Shown here: one piece after another, positions 8,068 through 17,660 of the stretch | Position numbering within the stretch: the first letter of the stretch is position 1 | Layout: each line of letters opens with the position of its first letter | Source: Aeromonas eucrenophila | GTDB lineage: Bacteria > Pseudomonadota > Gammaproteobacteria > Enterobacterales > Aeromonadaceae | Reading direction: 5' to 3' | NCBI RefSeq assembly: GCF_000819865.1 | Contig: NZ_CDDF01000005.1 | Coordinates: forward strand, 355,498 to 419,497 | Length of the DNA: 64,000 nucleotides | The notes under the pieces: model-generated | What the model saw: only the letters and a program-made list of their open reading frames with translations | Database searches by the model: none | What the model was told of the DNA's origin: nothing | Translations under genes and position numbers: made by a program

Positions 8068-9468
8068 CTAGGATCCCCGATCACTGCCCCCCAGCGCCTG
8101 ATAGATCCCGGCCATGTTGTTGAGCTGGGTCTGCTGCTGACCCAGTAGGCTCAGCTCGGCGTCCCACAGGCGGTTCTGCTCATCCAGCCAGGGCTGCACT
8201 CCGGTCGCTCCCGTCTGGAAGCGCGCCTCGGCCAGCCGCTCTGCCTCTTTGGCGTAATCCCGCTGCTGTGTCAGATAGCGCAGCCGCTGCTCGCCCTGAT
8301 GGCGAGCCGACAGGCCGTCTTCCACCTCCAGCAGGGCTGTGTAGAGCTGCTTGCGAAACTCGGTCTCGGCAATCTGGTAATCGAGCTCGGAGCTCGCGAT
8401 GCTGAGTCGGGTCTGGTTGTACTCGAGGAAGGGCAGGGCCAGGGTCGCCCCCAGGGTTCCCACCGGGTTGCTCAGCATCTGGGTCAAGGTGTCCGAGGTG
8501 GTGCTGGCGTTGCCGGTGAGGCTCAGGGTGGGATAGAAGCCGGTGCGGATCTCGTCCCCCTTGGCCAGCGTCTTGCGCAGCCTGAGCTCGGCCGCCCGCA
8601 CGTCGGGACGGCGGGCCAGCACGTCGGCCGGGATGCCGACCGCCAGGGTGGGGATGGGGGCCATGACCAGTTCGGTCGGTGCAAACTCCAGCGGGCCGCT
8701 GCTGCGACCGAGCAGCAGGCGCAGGGCGTTGGCGGCCTGTTCCCGTTGCTGGATGAGGGCAGCGAGCTCCGCCTGTTTACCGACCTTCTGCTGGCTGGCC
8801 TGCACCAGATCGAGCCGGGTGATGGCGCCCGCCTCATATTTGACCCGGGTCAGTCGCTCGGCCCGCTCATAGTTGACCAGTTGCTGCTCGCCGAGGGTGA
8901 TGGCCGAGCCGAGATAGGCCAGCTGCCAGTATTGCTCCAGCGCCTTGCCGATCAGCATCAGGCGGGTTGCCGCCAGATCCTGCTCGCTAGCCTGCGCCTC
9001 CCAGCTCGCCTGATCCCGCACCGAAGCGAGCCGCCCCCAGAGATCCACCTCGTAGCTCAGGTTGAGCGAGGGCCCCAAGTTGCTGCTGGTGCTGCCATCC
9101 TTCATGTTCTTGGAGCCGCTCGCCCCCAGATTGGCACTGACCTCAGGGGTGAGGTTGGTGTCGGCCAGATCCGCGCCGAGCAGGGCGCTCCTGAGCCTGA
9201 GCCCCGCCACCTGCATGTCCGGGTTGGCGGCCAGCACCGCATCGACCAGTTGGTCGAGGGCGGGATCCTTGAACCCCTGCCACCAGAGGCCTGCCTGCTG
9301 CCGGGTCAGATCCTGGTCGGCTTGCTGCCAGTTCGGTGCCACGGCAAGCTCGGGCCTGTGATAGGTGCTCTGCTGGCTGCAGGCACCGAGGGCAAGACCG
9401 ACGGCGAGGCAGAGCCCTGTCTTGGAGAAGAGGCAAAGCCTCTGACTGAATAGGTTGTGCATCATCAT
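8068..9468 (-). CDS. outer membrane efflux lipoprotein, NodT/OprM type
   Basis: This is the outer-membrane channel partner of the MacAB pump encoded just upstream. The product is 466 aa. A lipoprotein signal ends LALGAC with Cys at 30. Two OEP repeats follow, with the usual segments YHRPELAVAPNW, VDLWGRLASVRDQASWEAQA, RRPDVRAAELRL and SLTGNAS. The ATG overlaps the macB stop codon by ATGA, so translation is coupled. Many macAB operons rely on a separate tolC, so a dedicated NodT-type channel is worth noting. Confidence 0.9.
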   Translation of the reverse strand: MMMHNLFSQRLCLFSKTGLCLAVGLALGACSQQSTYHRPELAVAPNWQQADQDLTRQQAGLWWQGFKDPALDQLVDAVLAANPDMQVAGLRLRSALLGADLADTNLTPEVSANLGASGSKNMKDGSTSSNLGPSLNLSYEVDLWGRLASVRDQASWEAQASEQDLAATRLMLIGKALEQYWQLAYLGSAITLGEQQLVNYERAERLTRVKYEAGAITRLDLVQASQQKVGKQAELAALIQQREQAANALRLLLGRSSGPLEFAPTELVMAPIPTLAVGIPADVLARRPDVRAAELRLRKTLAKGDEIRTGFYPTLSLTGNASTTSDTLTQMLSNPVGTLGATLALPFLEYNQTRLSIASSELDYQIAETEFRKQLYTALLEVEDGLSARHQGEQRLRYLTQQRDYAKEAERLAEARFQTGATGVQPWLDEQNRLWDAELSLLGQQQTQLNNMAGIYQALGGSDRGS

Positions 9469-11465
9469 TCCCTTGCCAGTGCCTCGACCGGATCGAGCCG
9501 GGCCGCGTTGCGGGCGGGCAGGTAACCAAACAGGATCCCGATGAGCGAGGAGCAGCCAAAGGCCATCAGGATGGAGAAGAGCGAGAAGGACATCTGGAAG
9601 CTCTCCACGACCAGGGAGAAGACAAAGCCGATGAGCAGGGCCAGGCCGATGCCGAGCAGGCCCCCCAGCAGGCTGACCATCACGGCCTCGATCAGGAACT
9701 GCTGCAAGATATCGGACTGACGGGCACCCACCGCGATGCGGATCCCTATCTCCCGGGTGCGCTCCACCACCGAGACCAGCATGATGTTCATCACCCCGAC
9801 CCCGCCGACGATGAGGGAGATCACCGCGATGGCGGAGACCAGCAGCGTCATGGTGGCGGTGGTCTTCTCCACCGACTTGATGATGCTGTCGCTGCTGAAG
9901 GTGAAGAAGTCCTTCACCCCGTGGCGCTGGGTCAGCAGGGCCACCGCGGCTTGCTCCGCCAGGGCGGGCTGGATCCCGTCCTTGACCCTGATCGTGATCT
10001 GGCTGAAATGGTTCTGGGAGATGAGGCGACTCATCACGGCGCTGTAGGGCAGCCAGATGCTGACCGACTGGCTGCTGCGACCGAAGCCGGTCTCCTGGGT
10101 CACCACGCCTATGATGCGCACCGGCAAGGTACCGACCAGCACCACCTGACCGACGGGGTCTTCCTTGCCGAGCAGGCTCTCGATGGTTTTACCGTCCACC
10201 ACGGCCACCGCCGTCCGGTTCTGGATGTCCCGCTCATCGAGCAGGCGGCCCTGGGTGAGGGTCATCCCCTTGACCCGGAAGAAGTCGCTGCCGACCCCCA
10301 CCACATTGCCGCTGCTGGTCTTGTTGCGAAAACGCAGCTGGCCCGAGGTGGCAATCTGGGGGCTGGCCCCCTCCAGATAGGGTTGGCCGAGCAGGGCGTC
10401 GAGATCCCGCTCGTTCAGGGTCTGGATGCTGGCCGCCTTCTCATCCCCCCAGTCCTTGCCGGGGAAGATGTCGATGGTGTTGGTGCCCATGGCGTTGATG
10501 TCGTTGATCACCTTGGCGCGGGCGCCCTGACCGAGGGCGACCACGCTGACCACGGCGGCGATGCCGATGATGATGCCGAGCATGGTGAGGAAGGTGCGCA
10601 TGCGGTGGGCGAGCATGGCGTGCAGGGCCATGCGGGCGGCTTCCCGGTAGCGATCCCAGCCCTGACTGGCGGCCTTGGCAGCTGTGGTTGCTGCCGTGAC
10701 TTGGGTACTGTCTTTTACTTTCGGTTCATCAGTCTGGGTGTCGATTCGATCGGTAGGGTTGGCTCTGGTCGCCGCCTTGGCCTGAGCGCTGTCTTCGACT
10801 ACCCGTCCGTCTCGCAGAGTAATGATGCGGTCTGCATGGTTGGCCACCGCCATGTCGTGGGTCACCAGGATGATGGTATGGCCCTGGGCGTGCAGCTCTT
10901 TGAGGATGGCCATCACCTCCTTGCCGCTGTGGCTGTCGAGGGCGCCGGTGGGCTCATCGGCCAGGATCACCTCGCCGCCGTTGGCAAGGGCCCGGGCTAT
11001 GCTGACCCGTTGCTGCTGGCCGCCGGAGAGCTGACCCGGTCTGTGGTGGCTACGATCGGCGAGGCCCAGGCGCGACAGCAGCACGCGAGCACGGGTCTGG
11101 CGATCGGTGCGAGAGGTACCCGCATAGACCGCCGGGATCTCCACGTTGGCGGCCGCATCCAGGTGGGGCAGCAGGTGGTAGCGCTGGAAGATGAAGCCGA
11201 AGTGGTGGCAACGCAGCCTCGCCAGCGCCAGCGCATCCAGGTGGGCGGTATCCTGCCCGCGAAACAGATATTGCCCGCCACTCGGCCTGTCGAGGCAACC
11301 CAGCAGGTTCATCAGGGTGGATTTGCCGGAGCCGGAGGCACCGACGATGGCGACCATCTCCCCCGCCCGGATGCTGAGATCCAGCGGGTGCAGCACAGTC
11401 ACCTCCTGCTCGCCGCTCTGGTAGCGCCGCTCTATTCCTTTGAGCTGGATCAGGGGCTCGCTCAC
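9465..11465 (-). CDS. macB: MacB-type ABC transporter, ATPase-permease fusion
   Basis: This protein powers tripartite efflux of macrolide-like compounds or secreted peptides. The product is 666 aa. The N-terminal ATPase has Walker A GASGSGKST (42-50), signature LSGGQ (146-150) and Walker B DEPTGALD (170-177). After a linker unusually rich in Thr, Lys and Ala (about 225-270) come the first membrane helix, the MacB periplasmic domain, and an FtsX domain with three helices. The start is GTG, which overlaps the macA stop by GTGA. E. coli MacB is 648 aa, so the long linker is the main difference. The substrate is not predictable. Confidence 0.92.
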   Translation of the reverse strand: MSEPLIQLKGIERRYQSGEQEVTVLHPLDLSIRAGEMVAIVGASGSGKSTLMNLLGCLDRPSGGQYLFRGQDTAHLDALALARLRCHHFGFIFQRYHLLPHLDAAANVEIPAVYAGTSRTDRQTRARVLLSRLGLADRSHHRPGQLSGGQQQRVSIARALANGGEVILADEPTGALDSHSGKEVMAILKELHAQGHTIILVTHDMAVANHADRIITLRDGRVVEDSAQAKAATRANPTDRIDTQTDEPKVKDSTQVTAATTAAKAASQGWDRYREAARMALHAMLAHRMRTFLTMLGIIIGIAAVVSVVALGQGARAKVINDINAMGTNTIDIFPGKDWGDEKAASIQTLNERDLDALLGQPYLEGASPQIATSGQLRFRNKTSSGNVVGVGSDFFRVKGMTLTQGRLLDERDIQNRTAVAVVDGKTIESLLGKEDPVGQVVLVGTLPVRIIGVVTQETGFGRSSQSVSIWLPYSAVMSRLISQNHFSQITIRVKDGIQPALAEQAAVALLTQRHGVKDFFTFSSDSIIKSVEKTTATMTLLVSAIAVISLIVGGVGVMNIMLVSVVERTREIGIRIAVGARQSDILQQFLIEAVMVSLLGGLLGIGLALLIGFVFSLVVESFQMSFSLFSILMAFGCSSLIGILFGYLPARNAARLDPVEALARE

Positions 11466-12625
11466 GGCCTTCTCTCCTCGTCATCGTCCTGGACGGGCTT
11501 GCCCTGATCCAGGATCACCTTGTCCTGTTCGTTCAGGCCGCTTTGCACCTCGATCTTGATGTCATCCTTCATGCCGGTCTTGATGCGGCGAGTCTCCCGC
11601 TGCTGATCGTCCTTCAGCAGGGAGACCTCGTATTCGTTGTCACCGAGCTTCTTGCCGAGCGCGGTCTGGGGGATCGCCAGCACCTGCTTGCGCTCACCCA
11701 GCACTATGGTGACCTGAGTCGTCATGGCGACCCTCAACTGGTGATCCGGGTTGGGCACGTCGAACAGGGCGTAGTAATAGATGGCGGCATTGCTGGTGGT
11801 CGTGGTGCTGGCGGTCTGCTCGTTGATGTTGGTGGGGGCCAGCTCGACGGTGCGCAGGGTGGCGTGATAGCGGGTATCCGGATCCCCGATCAGGGTGAAA
11901 TAGACCGGCATGCCGGCCCTGACCTTGGTCACGTCGGCCTCGGAGATCTGGGCCTTGACCGTCATGGTATCCAGATTGGCGAGTTTGAGCAGGGTCGGTA
12001 CCGTCTGGCTGGCGGCCAGGGTCTGACCCTGGCGGGTCACTATGCTGACCACGGTGCCATCCATGGGGGCTTGAATGCGGTTATAGCCGAGCTCCGTCTT
12101 GGTGCGCTCCACCTTGATGAAGGCGCTGTCGATATCGGCCTGAGCACTTTGCAGCTCGGCGCGGGTGACGGCCAGCTGCGCCTCGGCGCTTTCCAGATCG
12201 GCGCGGGAGCTCGCCTCCTGGCTGAACATCTGTTGCTGACGACGCCAGGCCAGCTCGTTCTGCTTGAGCTGCGCCTGCTTGATCTTTAGCTGGGCGCGGC
12301 GGCTGGCAAGCTCTGCCTCGGCGGTCTTGAGGTTGTTCTGGGCGATCAGGGGGTCTATCTCCGCCAGCAGATCCCCCTGCTTGACCTGTTGTCCGGCCTC
12401 GACCGCCAGATAGGTGACCTGACCCGAGACCTGAGCACCCACGTCCACCTGTTCGATGGCCTGCAGGACACCGCTGGCCAGCACGGTTTGCTCCACGTCC
12501 TGGCGGGTCACCGAGGCGGTCAATACGGGATCTGGCGTCTTGCCGGGCCACGCCAGCCACACGAGGATGGCGAGCGGAATGAGGATGAACAGGGCGAGCT
12601 TGCCCTGTCTGGGAAGAGTTTTCAT
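11462..12625 (-). CDS. macA: MacA-type periplasmic adaptor (HlyD family)
   Basis: This adaptor joins MacB in the inner membrane to the outer membrane channel. The product is 387 aa. One N-terminal membrane anchor (LALFILIPLAILVWLAW) is followed by the lipoyl half-motif VEQTVLASGVL, a long alpha-hairpin (about 95-170, rich in Gln/Ala/Leu: ASRRAQLKIKQAQLKQNELA), the second lipoyl half (IQAPMDGTVVSI) and beta-barrel domains. AGGTGG precedes the ATG. It is first in a three-gene operon with its partners downstream. About 238 bases with no gene separate it from the usp gene; no operator was recognised there. Confidence 0.92.
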   Translation of the reverse strand: MKTLPRQGKLALFILIPLAILVWLAWPGKTPDPVLTASVTRQDVEQTVLASGVLQAIEQVDVGAQVSGQVTYLAVEAGQQVKQGDLLAEIDPLIAQNNLKTAEAELASRRAQLKIKQAQLKQNELAWRRQQQMFSQEASSRADLESAEAQLAVTRAELQSAQADIDSAFIKVERTKTELGYNRIQAPMDGTVVSIVTRQGQTLAASQTVPTLLKLANLDTMTVKAQISEADVTKVRAGMPVYFTLIGDPDTRYHATLRTVELAPTNINEQTASTTTTSNAAIYYYALFDVPNPDHQLRVAMTTQVTIVLGERKQVLAIPQTALGKKLGDNEYEVSLLKDDQQRETRRIKTGMKDDIKIEVQSGLNEQDKVILDQGKPVQDDDEERRP

Positions 12626-12815
12626 TTTCCACCTGAATGAAACATGCGAAGGCGCGCGAGGCCAACATCCTGCAGCAAACGGGACCTAAACAAAAGCGAG
12701 CAATGTGTAAGAAATCATGTAGATGAATTTGTCACTAGAGGTGGCCGCGGCGAGGCACGCAGGGGGGGAGGAGAGCTGCGGTGCGGGAACAAAGGAAGAT
12801 GAACGGAGGGAACAA

Positions 12816-12848
12816 GGGGAGCCCCCGCAGAACGAGCGGGGCCTCCCC
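12816..12848 (-). terminator. strong stem-loop after the usp gene
   Basis: 13-bp arms GGGGAGCCCCCGC / GCGGGGCCTCCCC with one mismatch, 16 bases after the usp stop. It lacks a clear U-run, so it is called from position and stability. Confidence 0.6.
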
Positions 12849-12863
12849 TATCTCAGGCAGCCA

Positions 12864-13304
12864 TCAACCGACGGCTTTTAGCTGTTCGGTATAGGGTTCG
12901 TGGCAGATCTGGATATCGACAGGCAGCTTGTAGATGAGCAAGCGTGCCAGGGAGCCTTCCATCCAGTGGTGACGGCTGCCAACCAGCAGCAGCTCGGTCG
13001 GGTGTGATGCCAGCCAACGGCTCAAGTCTGCTACCACGTCATCCACCACCAGACACTGGTAATCGACCGGGTGGGGCAGGAGGGTGATGAGCTGGCTGAT
13101 GATGGCCTTGGCATCCAGGGTGCCCTGGGCACTGCGCTCTTCTTGTGACAGCGACAGGCTGTTGCGCCGGACTTTGCTGCTGTGGGTCAGGTGCAGCAGG
13201 GTCAGCTCGCAGCCCATTCCTTGCGCCAGCCGACTCGCCTTGGCCAGCGTCTCCTGCTCGTAATCCTTGCCTTCCAGCAACAGCACAATATTGGTTGGGG
13301 TCAT
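12864..13304 (-). CDS. universal stress protein (UspA-like)
   Basis: A 146-aa single-domain protein of the Usp family, which are cytoplasmic proteins induced by stress or growth arrest. The N-terminus MTPTNIVLLLEGKD is the family's first beta strand. The segments LAQGMGCELTLLHL, ADLSRWLASHPTELLLVGSRHH and the final strand KLPVDIQICHEP follow. The ATP-binding GxxGSxxxxxxxxS motif is degenerate (GSRHHWMEGSLARLLIY), so nucleotide binding is uncertain. AGGAGA precedes the ATG. It is a single gene. Confidence 0.85.
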   Translation of the reverse strand: MTPTNIVLLLEGKDYEQETLAKASRLAQGMGCELTLLHLTHSSKVRRNSLSLSQEERSAQGTLDAKAIISQLITLLPHPVDYQCLVVDDVVADLSRWLASHPTELLLVGSRHHWMEGSLARLLIYKLPVDIQICHEPYTEQLKAVG

Positions 13305-13618
13305 AAGCAGTTCTCCTTCTCAGGTGCGGGTCAAGGAGGATGAGGCCCTTGTCTCTCACCATCCCGAGCCCGCGGGATAGTCCCATCAAACGAACCCGTC
13401 TCACTCACGTTCAGCGTCACCTCTTGTCGGCGATGCCAGAACGCATCAGGTCCGTTTACATCATCATAACAGATTGAGTTGAATGGAAAATGAAGGGATT
13501 TGGGGACTCGGGCCACAAATGGATTCAAAATGTGGCCCGAGCCCCACGGACGGACATGAGATGAGGACTCAGGGAAGGAGGTTCAAGCTGTCTGTCGATG
13601 AGCGAGTCAGTCTGGCCA
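13305..13618. other. intergenic between ppaC and usp
   Basis: No gene is seen. The stretch holds the ppaC 3' stem-loop (13502-13545) and an AT-rich patch around 13450-13495 that probably contains the usp promoter. Confidence 0.4.
13502..13545 (-). terminator. very stable stem-loop after ppaC
   Basis: Perfect 11-bp arms CTCGGGCCACA / TGTGGCCCGAG with a 13-nt loop, extended by GGGG / CCCC across a single bulged A. It lies about 75 bases after the ppaC stop. There is no U-tract, so it may stop transcription with help or protect the 3' end. Confidence 0.55.
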
Positions 13619-14500
13619 TCAGGCGAAATGCCTGGCGAGCCAGGGCAAGCCTTCTTTCTTGCGGCTGACGGCGCCGGCAAGGTGGACGGGATCTGCCGGC
13701 AAGAGCCCCTGGCTGGCGAAATGGAGCTGGCTGTCTCCCTTGGCCAAGTCCGTCAGCATCAGCACATAACCATCCAGACCATCTTGCGCCACACGAGCTT
13801 GCATCGCCTGGTCCAGCTCGGCTTGACGCGCCTGGATTTCGGCTGGGTTCATCACGCAGATCTGGCTGACGAACAGCTTGTGACCGGCAATCTGATACTC
13901 CTTTTCGTCCAAGATCAGCAGATCGGCCAGGGCGGCATCACCGATCTGGGTGCGACGCTCCAGCAGGGTCTGGGCAAAGGGGGCCAGCGCAAGCTCGGCG
14001 ATGGGCAGCAAGCGGTCGGCCGCGATCCTGTCCTGCTCAGTGGTAGTGGGGGAGGTGAAGTTGAAGGTATCGCTGACGATGGCCCCCAGCAGCAGCCTGG
14101 CCTGGGCACGGGAGAGCTGGTCGTAGTCCATCAGCTCCAGCAGCACTGTGGCACTGCAGCCGACCGCCCTGACCCAGGCATCGAGCGGGCCGCGGGTAAT
14201 GAGGGTGCCGATGCGGTGGTGATCGATGAGGCCCTGCACGTCGGCGTCGGCCAGGCCGTCCGGCCCCTGCTCCAGCTCGCTGAAATCCACCAGAAAGACC
14301 GGCTTGTCGGCCACGCTCTCGGTGAGCACGGGCGGCGCCTCCACCCCTGCGGTTTCCAGAATGAAGCGCGTCTCGGCGATGGGCGTCCCCAGCGCAAAGG
14401 CCTGGGCAGGGCGGCCCTGGCCGTTCAGCCAGTCGGCGGTGACCAGGGCGGTGCAGATGCTGTCGCTATCGGGATTCTTGTGACCAAAGACATAGAGCAT
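13619..14500 (-). CDS. ppaC: manganese-dependent inorganic pyrophosphatase (family II)
   Basis: This enzyme hydrolyses pyrophosphate to phosphate in the cytoplasm. The product is 293 aa of the DHH superfamily. Metal-binding motifs are GHKNPDSD (6-13), an Asp-containing VDFSE at 71-75 where many relatives read VDHNE, and DHH at 93-95. The DHHA2 domain ends with the substrate-binding SRKKEGLP near the C-terminus. The start MLYVFGHKNPDSDS is fixed by the family N-terminus; the in-frame ATG ten codons upstream has no ribosome site. Family II enzymes are scattered in gammaproteobacteria, where the family I ppa is also common. Confidence 0.92.
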   Translation of the reverse strand: MLYVFGHKNPDSDSICTALVTADWLNGQGRPAQAFALGTPIAETRFILETAGVEAPPVLTESVADKPVFLVDFSELEQGPDGLADADVQGLIDHHRIGTLITRGPLDAWVRAVGCSATVLLELMDYDQLSRAQARLLLGAIVSDTFNFTSPTTTEQDRIAADRLLPIAELALAPFAQTLLERRTQIGDAALADLLILDEKEYQIAGHKLFVSQICVMNPAEIQARQAELDQAMQARVAQDGLDGYVLMLTDLAKGDSQLHFASQGLLPADPVHLAGAVSRKKEGLPWLARHFA

Positions 14501-14744
14501 GGAGGATTCCTGAGTTGCAGGGCCTGGCAAGGGATCCGTTGCCGGGCTCGGGTAAAAGGGGTGGGCTGATGATGACAGTGTACACGGGGCAACCCCATGG
14601 GCGTCACTCTACCGCTTGGAGGGGAGGGAGAAAACCCAGGGGAAGAGCGTGGCAATAGCGTGAGGTATCGAGGATAAATGGTTTTTTGGTTGTGCCCGCT
14701 GTGCTGGTGCGTTTGGCTTGTTGAATATTCCGATGAGGATGAGT

Positions 14745-14769
14745 GGGAAGGAGAAAGATCCTCCTTCCC
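14745..14769 (-). terminator. stem-loop after recN
   Basis: Perfect 9-bp arms GGGAAGGAG / CTCCTTCCC with a 7-nt loop, 10 bases after the recN stop. No U-tract follows. Confidence 0.5.
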
Positions 14770-14778
14770 GTGCGGAAC

Positions 14779-16443
14779 TCAGGAGGCCAGCAGCTCGCGG
14801 GCATTGGCCAGGGTATTGTCGGTGATCTGATCCCCCCCCAGCAGACGGGCCAGTTCGTTGAGGCGGGCCCCGGGATTGAGCGCCTGCATCTGGGTTTCCG
14901 TGGTCTTGCCATCGGTATGCTTGCTGACCACCATGTGCTGGTGGCCCTTGCCCGCCACCTGGGGCAGGTGGGTGACCACCATGACCTGGGTGGATTCACC
15001 GAGCTGGCGCAGCAGACGACCGACCACGGCCGCCGTCGGGCCGCTGATCCCCACATCCACTTCATCGAAGATGAGGGTCGGCGTCGAAACCTTGCGGGCA
15101 CTGATCACTACTATGGCGAGGCTGATGCGCGACAGCTCACCACCGGAGGCGACCTTGCCGAGCGGCTGGATGGGCTGACCCGGGTTGGTGGTGACCATAA
15201 ATTCCACCCTGTCTATGCCGAGGGGCGAGAGACTGCTCTGGGCATCGGCCCTGACCTCGATGGCGAAGCGACCATCGGGCATGGCCAGCTCGTGCATGCT
15301 GCTGGTCACCTTGGCACCGAGTTCTTCGGCATAGCGTTGACGGCTCTGGCTGAGCACCTCCGCCGCCTGCACGAAGGACACCCGTGCCTGGGCCAACTCT
15401 TCCTCCATCCCTTCCAGCCGCTCTTCATCGGAATTGAGGCGGGCGAGATCGCAGGCGAGATCCTGATGGTGCAGGGCCAGCTCGGCGGGTTTGACGTGGT
15501 GTTTGCGGGCCAGGTTGATGGCCTTGGAGAGGCGGGCCTCCAGCTCGTTGAAGCGCTCGGGATCCAGCTCCAGCCGATCGAGATAGCTGCGCAGCTCGCT
15601 GTGGCTCTCCTGCACCCCTATCAATGCTTCGTTGAGCATACCGAGCACGTTGCCGAGGCGGCTGTCCATGGCGACCAGGGTCTCCGCCCTGTCCACCGCT
15701 ACCTGCAGCAGGCCAGCGATGGTGGTCTCTTCGTTGTCATAGAGCAAGTCGAGGCAAAAACCGCATTCTTGCATCAGCTCGGTGCCGTTGGCGAGTCGCT
15801 GGTGCTCCTCCTCTATGGCTTCAAATTCCCCCGGTTGCAGGGCAAATTCGTCCAGCTCCTGCACCTGATACTCGATCAGCTGGCGGCGGGCTTCCCGTTG
15901 CTGTTGCTCGGCCTTGAGGCGGCTCAACTCATTTTGTAGCTGACGCCACTGCTGGTAGTGGCGACGGACCTCGTCCAGCAGCAGGTGATGGCCGGCGTAA
16001 CCGTCGAGCAGGGCGAGCTGATAGTCGGGTTTGAGCAGCATCTGGTGAGCGTGCTGACCGTGGACGTTGACCAGCAACTGGCCCAGGCTCTTGAGCTGTA
16101 CCAGGGGAACGGGGACCCCGTTGATGTAGCTGCGCGAGCGCCCCTCGGCGGAGAGCACCCGGCGCACTATGCACTCCCCTTCATTCTCCAGCTCGTTGGC
16201 GGTGAGCCAGGCGCGGGCGGCCGGGTTGCCGTCCAACAGGAAGCGAGCGCTGACCTCCGTCTTGTCACTGCCCGGCCGGACCATGCTGGCTTCGGCCCGC
16301 TCGCCGAGGCAGAGGCCGAGCGCATCGATGGCGATGGACTTGCCCGCCCCCGTCTCCCCGGTGATGCAGGTCATGCCGGCTTGCAGATCGAGTTCGAGAA
16401 ATTTGACGATGGCGAAGTTGGTGACGGTCAGTTGGGTCAGCAT
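14779..16443 (-). CDS. recN: DNA repair protein RecN
   Basis: RecN is an SMC-like ATPase that acts in recombinational repair of double-strand breaks. The product is 554 aa, the usual length. Walker A GETGAGKS is at 29-36. Two long coiled-coil segments flank the middle of the protein (RRHYQQWRQLQNELSRLKAE; LARLNSDEERLEGMEEELAQ). The C-terminal half carries the ABC signature region (KVASGGELSRISLA) and Walker B (TLIFDEVDVGISG). GGATGAG lies 4 bases before the ATG. Two LexA boxes lie directly upstream, so the gene belongs to the SOS response. Confidence 0.96.
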   Translation of the reverse strand: MLTQLTVTNFAIVKFLELDLQAGMTCITGETGAGKSIAIDALGLCLGERAEASMVRPGSDKTEVSARFLLDGNPAARAWLTANELENEGECIVRRVLSAEGRSRSYINGVPVPLVQLKSLGQLLVNVHGQHAHQMLLKPDYQLALLDGYAGHHLLLDEVRRHYQQWRQLQNELSRLKAEQQQREARRQLIEYQVQELDEFALQPGEFEAIEEEHQRLANGTELMQECGFCLDLLYDNEETTIAGLLQVAVDRAETLVAMDSRLGNVLGMLNEALIGVQESHSELRSYLDRLELDPERFNELEARLSKAINLARKHHVKPAELALHHQDLACDLARLNSDEERLEGMEEELAQARVSFVQAAEVLSQSRQRYAEELGAKVTSSMHELAMPDGRFAIEVRADAQSSLSPLGIDRVEFMVTTNPGQPIQPLGKVASGGELSRISLAIVVISARKVSTPTLIFDEVDVGISGPTAAVVGRLLRQLGESTQVMVVTHLPQVAGKGHQHMVVSKHTDGKTTETQMQALNPGARLNELARLLGGDQITDNTLANARELLAS

Positions 16444-16468
16444 GGTCTCATCCTGTATGGGCCAACAT

Positions 16469-16510
16469 TACTGTGTATGCATCCAGTATATACTGGTTTT
16501 CCATACAGTA
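16469..16510 (-). promoter_or_regulatory. two adjacent LexA (SOS) boxes of recN
   Basis: Box 1 (16469-16488) is TACTGTGTATGCATCCAGTA and box 2 (16491-16510) is TACTGGTTTTCCATACAGTA. Each matches CTGT-N8-ACAG with one mismatch, and only 2 bp separate them. The inner half-sites together form a 14-bp palindrome CCAGTATATACTGG. The boxes lie 26-67 bases before the recN start. Confidence 0.88.
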
Positions 16511-16556
16511 AAGTGCCGACCCATCACAGGATGGATAGAGGGCGCGAGTGCGGGGC

Positions 16557-17441
16557 TTAAAACAGCTTGCTGCCCCAGCCGAGCTTGTTGCGCAGCACGT
16601 GGAAGTAGCTGTAATCGAGGGGATGCACCAGGTGCAGCTTGTGGTGGCTCTTCTTGATGAGGATCTCGTCCCCCGGGTGCACCGCCAGGGTCACCTGACC
16701 GTCACAGCTCACCTGCATGGCGTCGTCCTGATTGTCGGGCGAGACCAGCAAGCGCACCTCGCTGTCTGCGTCCAGTACGATGGGGCGGCTGCTCAGGGTG
16801 TGCGGGAACATGGGCACCAGCGTGATGGCGTTGAGCTTGGGGGTGAGGATGGCGCCGCCGGCCGACAGGGAGTAGGCGGTGGAGCCGGTCGGGGTCGCGA
16901 CTATGATGCCGTCCGAGCGCTGGCTGTACATGAAGCTGCCATCGATGTAGACCTCGAACTCGATCATATGGGCTATCTTGCCCGGATGCAGCACAGCCTC
17001 GTTTACCGCCAGGTTGCTCGACTTGCGCTCGCCGTGGCGATAGACCGCGGCCTCCAGCAGGAAGCGGTGCTCGCTCTTGAAGTGACCGGACAGCACCTGC
17101 TCCAGCGGCAGCAGATAATCCTGGGGCGAGAGATCGGTCAGGAAGCCGAGGTTGCCCCGGTTCACGCCGATCACCGCCACGTCGAAGCGCGACAGCACCC
17201 GGGCGGCCCCCAGCATGTTGCCATCACCGCCGACGACGATGGCGAGATCCGCCTGCTGGCCGAGCTGCACCAGATCCATCACGTCCTCGTTCTGGATGCC
17301 GAGGGTCTGGGCGACCCGGCTCTCGAGCAGTACCCGAAAGCCGCGGCTGCTGAGATATTGGTGCAAGCCGGTGAGGGTCTGGTTGGCCCCTTCGTGATGG
17401 GGTTTGCCGATAAGGGCAACGGTTTTGAACGGAGAATCCAT
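16557..17441 (-). CDS. nadK: NAD kinase
   Basis: NAD kinase phosphorylates NAD to NADP using ATP. The product is 294 aa, against 292 in E. coli, and similar throughout. The catalytic [11 protein letters not shown] is at 71-81, followed by [15 protein letters not shown] [48 protein letters not shown] and LGWGSKLF at the end. The start [16 protein letters not shown] aligns with E. coli MNNHFKCIGIVGHPRH; its ribosome site is weak. The gene is divergent from grpE, as in several gammaproteobacteria. Confidence 0.95.
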   Translation of the reverse strand: MDSPFKTVALIGKPHHEGANQTLTGLHQYLSSRGFRVLLESRVAQTLGIQNEDVMDLVQLGQQADLAIVVGGDGNMLGAARVLSRFDVAVIGVNRGNLGFLTDLSPQDYLLPLEQVLSGHFKSEHRFLLEAAVYRHGERKSSNLAVNEAVLHPGKIAHMIEFEVYIDGSFMYSQRSDGIIVATPTGSTAYSLSAGGAILTPKLNAITLVPMFPHTLSSRPIVLDADSEVRLLVSPDNQDDAMQVSCDGQVTLAVHPGDEILIKKSHHKLHLVHPLDYSYFHVLRNKLGWGSKLF

Positions 17442-17590
17442 GAGTGTCGGGTCTGGAATGAGTATTGAGCCGAGTATACCGCGCTTTGCCGGAGATTTGT
17501 CTGTCGCCATGCGAGCTTGGCTTATCCGGCGCTGAACGGCGACGAAATGCTCGGCCCGGCAGGCCGATCCGCCATGATCTGGCCTTTTCC

Positions 17591-17620
17591 CCTTGAAAGC
17601 GGGGGCTGCGTCCCCATAAT
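17591..17620 (+). promoter_or_regulatory. sigma-32 heat-shock promoter of grpE
   Basis: CTTGAAA (17592-17598), a 13-bp spacer and CCCCATAAT (17612-17620) match the RpoH consensus almost exactly. It lies 40 bases before the grpE start. Confidence 0.88.
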
Positions 17621-17660
17621 AGCGCCATTGATCGAAGTAACCCTGAATATTGGAGATGTC

